Shown one piece after another: positions 55,398 to 62,826 of a stretch of DNA of 64,000 nucleotides; the stretch's first letter is position 1; every line of letters begins with the position of its first letter. This DNA comes from JAUWGC01 sp963753055. GTDB lineage: Bacteria > Bacteroidota > Bacteroidia > Bacteroidales > B18-G4. The position numbers and the translations under genes are program-made. Under the pieces are notes generated by a model that was not told where the DNA came from, did not search any database, and saw nothing but the letters and a program-made list of their open reading frames with translations. The stretch lies in the NCBI GenBank assembly GCA_963753055.1, contig CAVWAP010000009.1, positions 62,001-126,000 of the forward strand. The letters are read 5' to 3'.

Positions 55398-55562
55398 ATG
55401 GAAGCAACATGTATCAAATGCGGCAGATCGTTTGAGTCTGACACCTGGAACATGGACATCTGCTCAACTTGTGAAAATGAACTAATAGAGTTTGAAAAAG
55501 ACATGGAAGATGATTTTTCGTTAATGGAAGACGAATCCACGTCTCTTTTTGAAGATCTCTAG
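55398..55562 (+). CDS. 54-residue zinc-ribbon-like protein
   Basis: A small frame with two CxxC pairs, TCIKCGR and ICSTCEN, 16 residues apart, followed by a very acidic tail (EKDMEDDF, LMEDEST, FEDL). The spacing fits a short zinc ribbon. It was missed by length filters. It lies between the methyltransferase and the convergent Nudix gene (24 bases between stop codons). Role unknown; possibly a nucleic-acid- or protein-binding adaptor. Confidence 0.65.
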   Translation: MEATCIKCGRSFESDTWNMDICSTCENELIEFEKDMEDDFSLMEDESTSLFEDL

Positions 55563-55586
55563 GCTAAGTTTACTTATTTATCAGGC

Positions 55587-56582
55587 CTATTCATACCCTC
55601 TGGTAATATGATATGCTGCTTTATCGAAAAACAGCATCATTCTTCTTTCTAATTCCAGGGTCATATAAATATCCATCGTGGAGGACCACATCTTCTGCGA
55701 CAATGCAAATTCCCAGATATGCTTCCTGGTCAGGCTCAATGCACTTAAAACCTCACTCAGCGCAAATCCCTCCGCCTTCCTGTTCCTGCCCAATGTAAGG
55801 TAAAACTCACGAATATCATCCTTGGTATAAAAGCCCCCGAGCCATTTCCCAAACTGGTTGATCACCAATCCGCTGCGAATCAAAGATGAATCCTTGTCAA
55901 ACTTAGCATAAGTAGGTGTTGTGGGGTTATCTCTTACTTCATCAAGCCAGTGGCTGGCAATCAGTTCTGCATTATCCTCAATGATCTTGATCAGTTTATC
56001 TGACAAGAAATCATTTTCAATATGTTCCTGCCTGCTTTTTAATGATTGAGAAAATGAATCGACGATAGCCCAGTACTCCTGCTTGCTGCGGATAAACTTT
56101 TCTATCGCTTTCATGTTAGAGACGAAAGCTAGTTCTGGCAGGTCATCAAGTGGAAAATACTTTACATCAGACGCATCATCTCCGGCTTTCATTTTACCAC
56201 TTGTATGCTCTACTTCAAATGTCAGGAAAACCAAATCGCCATAAGTATAACTATACCCGGAATTAACATCCACCAGGTCCAGGATCTTTCCTCTAATACC
56301 CGCTTCCTCTTCCAACTCACGAAGAGCGGCAGCTTCAATACTTTCACCACTTTCAGCAAAACCGGACGGGAGGCACCACATACCCTGAAATGGCTTGAAT
56401 TTTCTTTTTACCAACACAACCTGCCTGTCCTTTGTCACGATAGTCGAGGCAACCGGCAAGGGATTATCATAGAAGAATCTATCACAGCTCTTGCAAAAAT
56501 CCCTCATCACATCCCCTTCCATCTGAGAGCTGATCTTATCCCCACAAAATGAACAGTATTTTCTTTTTGTCGTCATAATCAA
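55587..56582 (-). CDS. Nudix hydrolase fused to an RsbRD-like domain
   Basis: A 331-residue protein in three parts. Residues 8-45 are a zinc ribbon (YCSFCGDK ... FCKSCDRFFYDNP) like NudC-type enzymes. Residues 46-165 are a Nudix domain with a complete Nudix box (GFAESGESIEAAALREL, then EEEAGI, with the metal-binding Glu residues in place). The last about 130 residues (IIEDNAELIASHWLDEVRDN, FYLTLGRNRKAEGFALSEV) match the RsbRD-type N-terminal helical domain known from stress-signalling regulators. NADH- or nucleotide-cleaving activity is likely for the Nudix part. It lies three bases after a methyltransferase gene, so the two are co-transcribed. Confidence 0.82.
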   Translation of the reverse strand: MIMTTKRKYCSFCGDKISSQMEGDVMRDFCKSCDRFFYDNPLPVASTIVTKDRQVVLVKRKFKPFQGMWCLPSGFAESGESIEAAALRELEEEAGIRGKILDLVDVNSGYSYTYGDLVFLTFEVEHTSGKMKAGDDASDVKYFPLDDLPELAFVSNMKAIEKFIRSKQEYWAIVDSFSQSLKSRQEHIENDFLSDKLIKIIEDNAELIASHWLDEVRDNPTTPTYAKFDKDSSLIRSGLVINQFGKWLGGFYTKDDIREFYLTLGRNRKAEGFALSEVLSALSLTRKHIWEFALSQKMWSSTMDIYMTLELERRMMLFFDKAAYHITRGYE

Positions 56583-56585
56583 AGT

Positions 56586-57422
56586 TTAATGAACCGGTGT
56601 TGTACAAACAAAGATCATATCATCTTTTGTGATCCGCAAAGATCCTTTTTTCTCAAGGTCTGCTCTCACATGATCCAGGATGATCTTTGTCCACTCATCC
56701 TGGTCAACATGGTTTTGCGGCAGGAAAAATGAGTGCTTGAAATTAAAATAAGTCACAAAGTCCTTGAAATCTTCTTTATTGAAAATGAGTGAACTGATAT
56801 ATGGCCTTGGTCTCACACTGCAAAAGCCATCCCTTAGCAAAGCCGTTCCATTAATATTTGAAAAGTTATCGATCAAAGCTTCATAAGGCAACAGGTCGCC
56901 TGGATCTATCCTGTTTGCCAGTAAAATTTTCCGTACATAAGACGTGAATTCCTGCATGTGTGGCTTGGCATGTGTTATTGTTATGAAAAAACAATCGTCC
57001 TTGAGCACCCTGGAAATTTCAGTGATAATTTCAGGGAAGAAATACAATGCATAGCTGCAAATTACCAGGTCCATGGAATTATCTCGGAATTGACTCAGGG
57101 CGCTAATACCCTGGTCTATAAAAGTGCAGCTCAGGTCGGCTTCAGAACAGGATAGCATGTAAGGATCCTTATACTGATAATGCCTGTCAATGCCTGTGAT
57201 CCTGGCTTCAGGATGTACCCTGCCCTTCATAGCCCGTGTAAAAAACCCGAACCCGCAGCCCAGGTCAAGGATATTCCTGCAAGCTGATAAATCAAGTCCG
57301 GTCAATGCTGCTTCCCTCACATCTGTTTGATTGGTCAAATGCTTGACAATTATCTTTGCAACAGTCTGGTGTGTAGAAGCATCCTTGAATACTTCAGCAA
57401 GCTGGATATCACTCTGGCTCAT
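56586..57422 (-). CDS. Class I SAM-dependent methyltransferase
   Basis: A 278-residue protein with motif I ILDLGCGFGFFTRAM (about 59-75), ITGIDRHYQYKDP, and LVICSYALYFFPEIITEISRVL (motif IV/V region; given in part), then DDCFFITITHAKPHM. It belongs to the ubiquinone/menaquinone-type or type 11 methyltransferase fold. Substrate unknown. First gene of the pair with the Nudix fusion; the upstream 80 bases probably hold a divergent promoter shared with the oxidoreductase gene. Confidence 0.82.
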   Translation of the reverse strand: MSQSDIQLAEVFKDASTHQTVAKIIVKHLTNQTDVREAALTGLDLSACRNILDLGCGFGFFTRAMKGRVHPEARITGIDRHYQYKDPYMLSCSEADLSCTFIDQGISALSQFRDNSMDLVICSYALYFFPEIITEISRVLKDDCFFITITHAKPHMQEFTSYVRKILLANRIDPGDLLPYEALIDNFSNINGTALLRDGFCSVRPRPYISSLIFNKEDFKDFVTYFNFKHSFFLPQNHVDQDEWTKIILDHVRADLEKKGSLRITKDDMIFVCTTPVH

Positions 57423-57503
57423 CCTTTTTTTATATAAATATAAGCCAAAAAATATTGCTCCGGGCTTTTTATTATCTTAGCTAAGCATTCAACATTAATA
57501 ATC

Positions 57504-58862
57504 ATGAAGAAATCATTTGACCGCAGATCTTTTCTGCGTACCGGGGCCATGGCCGGACTTGGTCTGGCTATTGGCGACAAGCTTTTAGCCCTGAACCCAT
57601 CAGAATTACCCTATACCTCTTCTCCCCTGCCAATCACCCTGAAGCCTATGGATAAGGTTCGTATTGGCTATGTTGGCGTTGGTGGCATGGGTACAGCTCA
57701 TGTAAATAACCTTCTGAAGATAGAAGCAGCTGAGATAGTTGCAGTAGGAGATATAGTTCCTGAAAGAGTTGAAAGGGCGCAGAAGCTTTGTGAGGCCGCC
57801 GGGAAAACAATTCCTGAGGGTTACAGCAAAGGAGAATACGACTTCAAACGTATGTGTGAAAGGGATGATATTGATCTGATCTATACAGCAACCCCATGGA
57901 GATGGCATGTGCCGGTCTGCCTTGAAGCCATGAATTCAGGCAAGCATGCTGCAACAGAAGTACCTGCAGCAGTTTCTATTGATGAATGCTGGCAGCTGGT
58001 GGAGATTTCTGAGTCGACAGGAAAGCACTGTATCATGATGGAGAACTGTAATTATGACCGGGCTGAGATGATGATATTGAATATGGTCCACCAGGGATTG
58101 CTCGGTGAACTGGTTCATGCGGAATGTGGCTACCTGCACGACCTGAGAGCAGTAAAATTTGATATGAACGGCGAAGGTGTCTGGCGGCGACAATGGTCGG
58201 TCGATCGTAACGCAGACCTTTACCCTACTCATGGCCTGGCTCCTGTTGCCCAGTGCATGAACATCAACCGTGGGAATTACTTTGATTACCTGGCATCATT
58301 CAGTTCAAAAACAAGGGGATTACATCAGTATGTACTCAGGGAATACGGAGTTGACAGTCCTTATGCTGAGGAACAATATATCCTTGGTGATGTGGTGACT
58401 ACCATTATCCGGACCATGAATGAAGAAACAATAATAGTAACCCATGACACAAGTCTGCCCCGCCCCTACAGCCGTGACATCAAGGTCCAGGGAACAAAGG
58501 GTCTTGTCAGAAAGTATCCGGAACCAAAGATCTATATCGAAGGTAAGAGTCCGTCTCATCGCTGGGAAGACCTGAGTGAATACAAAGAGGCATACAACCA
58601 TCCGGTATGGGTCGAGCTTGAGGAGAAAAGTAAAGGTGCGGGACATGGAGGCATGGATTTTATTGAAGACTACCGCCTTATCAATGCCCTGCTGAAAGGT
58701 AATGAACCTGATATGGATGTTTATGATGCTGCAGTGATCAGTGCTGTTGTTGAACTTAGTGAACAGTCGATTACTCAAAACGGACAGCCTGTCAAATTCC
58801 CGGATTTCACACGAGGTATGTGGAAGAAACCAAGGATACTTCCAGTGAACAGTGAACACTGA
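57504..58862 (+). CDS. Gfo/Idh/MocA oxidoreductase, GH109-like glycosidase
   Basis: A 452-residue protein with a twin-arginine signal (KKSFDRRSFLRTGAMAGLGL), so it is exported folded with its cofactor. The NAD-binding Rossmann motif is RIGYVGVGGMGTAHVNNL. Conserved Gfo/Idh parts follow: YTATPWRWHVPVCLEAM, GKHAATEVPAAV (the EKP position reads EVP), and late YPTHGLAP and GAGHGGMDF, which match the GH109 group. GH109 enzymes remove alpha-N-acetylgalactosamine by an NAD-dependent oxidation-elimination cycle. The exact sugar here is inferred. The last codons (PVNSEH) run into a CAGTGAACACTGATCACTG repeat. Confidence 0.85.
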   Translation: MKKSFDRRSFLRTGAMAGLGLAIGDKLLALNPSELPYTSSPLPITLKPMDKVRIGYVGVGGMGTAHVNNLLKIEAAEIVAVGDIVPERVERAQKLCEAAGKTIPEGYSKGEYDFKRMCERDDIDLIYTATPWRWHVPVCLEAMNSGKHAATEVPAAVSIDECWQLVEISESTGKHCIMMENCNYDRAEMMILNMVHQGLLGELVHAECGYLHDLRAVKFDMNGEGVWRRQWSVDRNADLYPTHGLAPVAQCMNINRGNYFDYLASFSSKTRGLHQYVLREYGVDSPYAEEQYILGDVVTTIIRTMNEETIIVTHDTSLPRPYSRDIKVQGTKGLVRKYPEPKIYIEGKSPSHRWEDLSEYKEAYNHPVWVELEEKSKGAGHGGMDFIEDYRLINALLKGNEPDMDVYDAAVISAVVELSEQSITQNGQPVKFPDFTRGMWKKPRILPVNSEH

Positions 58863-58946
58863 TCACTGAACAGATTCCTGCTTCCCGCATATGCAACATT
58901 TTGCTTTCTTTATTTGTCTACTTATTATTATCAACCCTTGAATCTT

Positions 58947-61079
58947 ATGAGATCCGCAATTAATTTATTCCTCGTTTGCTGGTTCAGCATACTGTTTTCT
59001 TCTGCATACAGCCAATTACACTGGGTCAACCCGGTGCCCCAGGGCAATCCGATTAAGTCGGTTTGTTTCACAGATGATGAATCAGGTTTTTTGGCCGGGG
59101 ATGCGGGGACCTTGCTCCGATCAGGTGACAATGGCCAAACCTGGTCAATAATAGACAGCGTCACTGTGAACAATTTATCATCAGTCCATTTCATAAACGC
59201 TCAGACAGGATTACTGGCAGGTGACAGCGGCCTGATTCTTAAAAGTACTGATGCCGGCTTCAGCTGGAATAAGATGGAAAGCAGCACAAATAAGCCAATA
59301 AATGATATTTATTTTATTGATTCCCTGACCGCCATCACCATGGGTAACCAGGGAGAGATCACCAAAACAATAGATGGTGGTAATAGCTGGTACGAGGTAG
59401 CATCGCCCACCTTCCTGCACCTTTGGTCAGTAACATTCCCGGAGGATTCCATCGGTTATGCCGTTGGTGGTGACAAAGGGTTTAAAGGAGTGATACTGAA
59501 AACAATTGATAAAGGAGAAAGCTGGGATACCCTGTCAACGCAGTTCGAGGGTCATTTATATACTGTATGGTTTTTTGACTCCCTCCGGGGATATGCGGCT
59601 GGGAACAACAGTAAGATCTACAAGACTATTTCAGGAGGGCAGATATGGGCACCACTTAACAATTTAAACCAGGGGAACAACCATCATATCAGGGATATGG
59701 TATTTTCCGACTTTAACACTGGCTATACCGTGGATATTCATGGAAATATTCAAAGAACATTAAATGCCGGGGCAACATGGGATAGCCTTAGTTCCCACAC
59801 AACGACAGCATTATACACAATAAGCATCAATGGTGATGGGATCATTTATTCTGGCGGTCTTGGTGGAAAGATCCTCAGATCCGTCGACCAGGGGTTAAAC
59901 TGGCATTCGGTAAGTTATGGATCACAAATCAATCTGGTTTCAATAGACTTTCCTGTATCAACAACTGGTTTTATCACCGGGGCCGGGGGTATGTTCAAAA
60001 CAACTAATGGGGGGCAGCAATGGGATTATTCCGAGGCAACAGAACTCACTTATGCAGTGGATGCTCATTTCCTCGATGCTGAAACAGGCTTTGTTCTTGA
60101 TGTCGATGGTGCGATCTATAAAACTTCCGATGCCGGGGAAAGCTGGACAGTTCAGAACACTGGTGAAAAATCACAATCATACAATGCCATATTCATGGTT
60201 AACACTACCCTTGGTTTTGCTGTTGGAGGAGGGCATTCATCTAATAATAGCTGGTCGCTGGCAATAAAAACCAATGATGGTGAAAACTGGGGTAACATGC
60301 CTTTAGCTGCTGGTGAACCATTACATGATGTATGTTTCATCAATGCCAGTGAAGGGTTTGTTTGCGGTGAGTTTGGCACCTTAATGCAAACTTCAAATGG
60401 TGGTAATACATGGCATAGTATTACCATGGATACAACTTACGCCCTGGTCGACATGGACTTTCTGACAAAGGACATTGGCTTCCTGGTAGGTAATAAGCCA
60501 AACTCATCAAAAGTGTTTAAAACGACCAATGGCGGAAGCTCATGGCAGGAATTCTTTCATCCCCAGGATCTCAAGCAGAATGAAAAGATTAATGCAGTTC
60601 GATTTGCAGATGAAGTAAATGGTTTTGCCATCGGAACTAACGGATTGATCTACAAAACCATCAACGGAGGTGATACCTGGTTCAGGGTTTCGAAGATCAC
60701 AAATAATCCCTTGAATGATATCTATCCGAGGGGTGGCTTTGATGGGTTCATTGCAGGAACAGGAGGAACGATCCTGAGGATGGAGCCTGTGGTGGGTATT
60801 GAGCCATTAACAGACGAGCAAAATTCTCCCTTTAAGATATTTCCAAATCCTGCAAGCGATAGAACCACAATGGTATTTCCCGCATCCAACGATGGCCCGA
60901 CAAAGATCGCTATAATGGATATACAGGGGCGGGTGATCGATTTACTCCTGGACGCCAGGCTGAGCAATGGCATGCACCAGTTAAGATGGGATACACAATC
61001 TTACCCGAATGGAATTTATATTGTCAGTATTTCCTCCAATAGTTATCTTTGGGCTGAAAAACTAATAATTCAGCACTAA
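58947..61079 (+). CDS. T9SS-secreted YCF48/BNR-repeat protein
   Basis: A 710-residue exported protein. The start at 58947 (MRSAINLFLVCWFSILF) is preferred over the ATG 33 bases upstream because it begins the signal peptide. About 12 BNR/YCF48-type propeller repeats run from 25 to 620, each with a G-x-x-G-x-I/L-x-K/R-T-x-x-G-G-x-x-W core (FLAGDAGTLLRSGDNGQTW, GLLAGDSGLILKSTDAGFSW). The last 80 residues are a T9SS type A domain (FKIFPNPASDRTTMVF, YPNGIYIVSI). Likely a surface or secreted binding protein; partner unknown. It is followed by the ars-like genes 9 bases downstream of its stop. Confidence 0.88.
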   Translation: MRSAINLFLVCWFSILFSSAYSQLHWVNPVPQGNPIKSVCFTDDESGFLAGDAGTLLRSGDNGQTWSIIDSVTVNNLSSVHFINAQTGLLAGDSGLILKSTDAGFSWNKMESSTNKPINDIYFIDSLTAITMGNQGEITKTIDGGNSWYEVASPTFLHLWSVTFPEDSIGYAVGGDKGFKGVILKTIDKGESWDTLSTQFEGHLYTVWFFDSLRGYAAGNNSKIYKTISGGQIWAPLNNLNQGNNHHIRDMVFSDFNTGYTVDIHGNIQRTLNAGATWDSLSSHTTTALYTISINGDGIIYSGGLGGKILRSVDQGLNWHSVSYGSQINLVSIDFPVSTTGFITGAGGMFKTTNGGQQWDYSEATELTYAVDAHFLDAETGFVLDVDGAIYKTSDAGESWTVQNTGEKSQSYNAIFMVNTTLGFAVGGGHSSNNSWSLAIKTNDGENWGNMPLAAGEPLHDVCFINASEGFVCGEFGTLMQTSNGGNTWHSITMDTTYALVDMDFLTKDIGFLVGNKPNSSKVFKTTNGGSSWQEFFHPQDLKQNEKINAVRFADEVNGFAIGTNGLIYKTINGGDTWFRVSKITNNPLNDIYPRGGFDGFIAGTGGTILRMEPVVGIEPLTDEQNSPFKIFPNPASDRTTMVFPASNDGPTKIAIMDIQGRVIDLLLDARLSNGMHQLRWDTQSYPNGIYIVSISSNSYLWAEKLIIQH

Positions 61080-61088
61080 AAATTATTA

Positions 61089-61391
61089 ATGACAACCAAA
61101 CAGGAGTACTTTTCACAGGATCAGGTTAAATTGGCCAGGTATGCTAAAGCAATGTCCCACCCGGTAAGGGTATATATCCTTGAATTATTGTCCAAACAAG
61201 ATTGCTGCTACAGCGGAAATTTATCGGAAATTCTCCCCATTGCCAAGTCGACGCTATCACAGCATCTGAGGGAATTAAAAAATGCCGGCCTGATCCAGGG
61301 TGAAATCACTCCTCCAAAAATAAAGTATTGCCTGAATTCAGAAAACTGGGAAGAAGCAAAAAAACTTTTTGAAAATTTTTTAAAGAAATAA
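61089..61391 (+). CDS. ArsR-family transcriptional regulator
   Basis: A 100-residue winged-helix repressor: AKAMSHPVRVYILELLSKQ, then the recognition helix SEILPIAKSTLSQHLRELKNAGLI and the wing (GEITPPKIKYCLN). A Cys pair (QDCCYSGN) near residues 37-39 and a Cys near 80 could bind a metalloid or metal. ArsR proteins leave DNA when the ligand binds. The inverted repeat at 61409-61430 just downstream is a likely binding site for control of the genes that follow. Probably arsenical or heavy-metal responsive by context; the ligand is not shown. Confidence 0.87.
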   Translation: MTTKQEYFSQDQVKLARYAKAMSHPVRVYILELLSKQDCCYSGNLSEILPIAKSTLSQHLRELKNAGLIQGEITPPKIKYCLNSENWEEAKKLFENFLKK

Positions 61392-61408
61392 AAAAAAATT
61401 TGTAACCT

Positions 61409-61430
61409 TTGTTCGTGTTTTTACGAACAA
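61409..61430. promoter_or_regulatory. Inverted repeat, likely ArsR operator
   Basis: TTGTTCGT / ACGAACAA, perfect 8-base arms around GTTTTT, 17 bases after the arsR stop and 19 before the thioredoxin-like start. There is no T run after it, so an operator fits better than a terminator. Confidence 0.65.
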
Positions 61431-61449
61431 TAATTCTACAAATCACTCT

Positions 61450-61689
61450 ATGGAAATCAAAATATTAGGAACCGGATGTGCAAAATGTAACTCCCTGGAG
61501 AAATTAACCCGGCAGCTGGTAGATGAATTAGGGCTTAATGCAAACATCACCAAGGAAGAAGATATTATAAAAATCATGGAATATGGGATCATGCGGACAC
61601 CCGGCCTGGTAATAAATGAAAAAGTTATAGTGTATGGAAGGATTCCTTCAAGCAAGGAACTAAAAAAATTATTAACTCAAAATGAATAA
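61450..61689 (+). CDS. Small redox-active thioredoxin-like protein
   Basis: A 79-residue thioredoxin fold of the redox-active disulfide protein 2 type: KILGTGCAKCNSLEK with the CxxC at residues 10-13, a middle helix, and the cis-Pro loop RTPGLVINEKVIVYGR. Such proteins move electrons between dithiols in the cytoplasm. In ars-like clusters they occur beside ArsF/ArsG. The stop overlaps the next gene by 8 bases, so the two are translated together. Confidence 0.88.
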   Translation: MEIKILGTGCAKCNSLEKLTRQLVDELGLNANITKEEDIIKIMEYGIMRTPGLVINEKVIVYGRIPSSKELKKLLTQNE

Positions 61690-62116
61690 CATGAAAAGCA
61701 TCTTATCATTATTAGTCATCATTTCATTTGTTTCTGTAACTGCTTCTTGTAATTCCCAGGTAAGAGATGAAAACAAACAGGAACAAGTAGCCGGTGCGGA
61801 TCAAATTGAAGTTTATTATTTTCACTTTACACGTCGCTGTGCTACCTGCAATGCTGTTGAAGATGAAACACAGGTGGCATTAAAAAAATTATATCCTAAG
61901 GAGTTCAATGACGGTGATATCGTTTTCTTAACTATCAATCTGGAAGATGAAGAGAACAAAGCACTTGCAGAAAAGCTTTTGGTTTCAGGACAATCATTGT
62001 TGATCGTACGCGGGGATCAGAAGGTTGACCTGACCGATGATGGATTCAAATATGCCCGGTCCAGTCCTGAAAAATTGCATGCCAGCATCAAGGCTGCAAT
62101 CGACCCCATGTTATAA
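61682..62116 (+). CDS. ArsF-like (nitroreductase subunit ArsF family) lipoprotein
   Basis: A 144-residue protein with a lipoprotein-type leader (LLVIISFVSVTASC, lipobox Cys near 23) and a periplasmic thioredoxin-like domain: VYYFHFTRRCATCNAVED (CxxC), then LTINLEDEENKALAEKL, SLLIVRGDQKVDLTDDGF and KLHASIKAAI. This matches the ArsF family found with ArsG in Bacteroidetes arsenic clusters. The biochemical role is uncertain. The stop TAA shares a base with the next start (TAATG). Confidence 0.82.
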   Translation: MNNMKSILSLLVIISFVSVTASCNSQVRDENKQEQVAGADQIEVYYFHFTRRCATCNAVEDETQVALKKLYPKEFNDGDIVFLTINLEDEENKALAEKLLVSGQSLLIVRGDQKVDLTDDGFKYARSSPEKLHASIKAAIDPML

Positions 62117-62817
62117 TGGAAGAATTTCTTACCAGCATACTGGATAGCAGTGAAGCACCCATTTTATCTGCTTTGATCCTTGGTTTGTTGACCGCCATCA
62201 GCCCTTGTCCGATGGCCACTAATATTACTGCAGTTGGCTATATCAGCAAAGACATCGACAATAGAAACCGTGTGTTTGTCAGTGGTCTGGTTTACACACT
62301 GGGCAGAACGGTTTCGTATTTTGGCCTCGCCCTGATCCTGTACCTTGGTGCCAGTCAATTTAGTATTTCAGGCTTTTTTCAGCAATATGGAGAGAAGATC
62401 ATTGGTCCGTTGCTCTTGCTTATCGGCTTGTATATGATGGGAGCTTTCAAATTTAATTTCGGCTTCTTGAATAAGATCACTGACAGGTACCAGGGAAAAG
62501 GTATTCGTAATTACTGGGATGTTTTTTTGCTCGGGATAATATTCGCCCTGGCTTTTTGTCCCTATGCCGGGGTGCTCTATTTCGGAATGTTGATCCCCAT
62601 GACAATCAGCAGTGCATCAGGCTTAATATTGCCTGTCATATTTGCCATCGCCACAGGTATCCCGGTGATTATTTTCGCCTGGCTGATCGCCTATAGTCTT
62701 TCAGAAGTGGGTACGTTCTACAAGCGTTTAAAGACTTTCGAGAAATGGTTCAGAAAAATCATAGCTCTGTTATTTATTGGTGTTGGTATTTATTATATAA
62801 TCATCATATATTTTTAG
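62116..62817 (+). CDS. ArsG-like CcdA/DsbD-family membrane transporter
   Basis: A 233-residue protein with six hydrophobic segments and the CcdA/DsbD signature in the first and fourth helices (AISPCPMATNITAVGYIS and FALAFCPYAGVLYFG), i.e. paired Cys-Pro motifs that pass electrons or substrate through the membrane. It matches the ArsG-type permease of Bacteroidetes ars clusters. It is translationally coupled to the ArsF-like gene. The substrate (organoarsenical or reducing power) is not proven here. Confidence 0.85.
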   Translation: MEEFLTSILDSSEAPILSALILGLLTAISPCPMATNITAVGYISKDIDNRNRVFVSGLVYTLGRTVSYFGLALILYLGASQFSISGFFQQYGEKIIGPLLLLIGLYMMGAFKFNFGFLNKITDRYQGKGIRNYWDVFLLGIIFALAFCPYAGVLYFGMLIPMTISSASGLILPVIFAIATGIPVIIFAWLIAYSLSEVGTFYKRLKTFEKWFRKIIALLFIGVGIYYIIIIYF

Positions 62818-62826
62818 CTCTTCATT

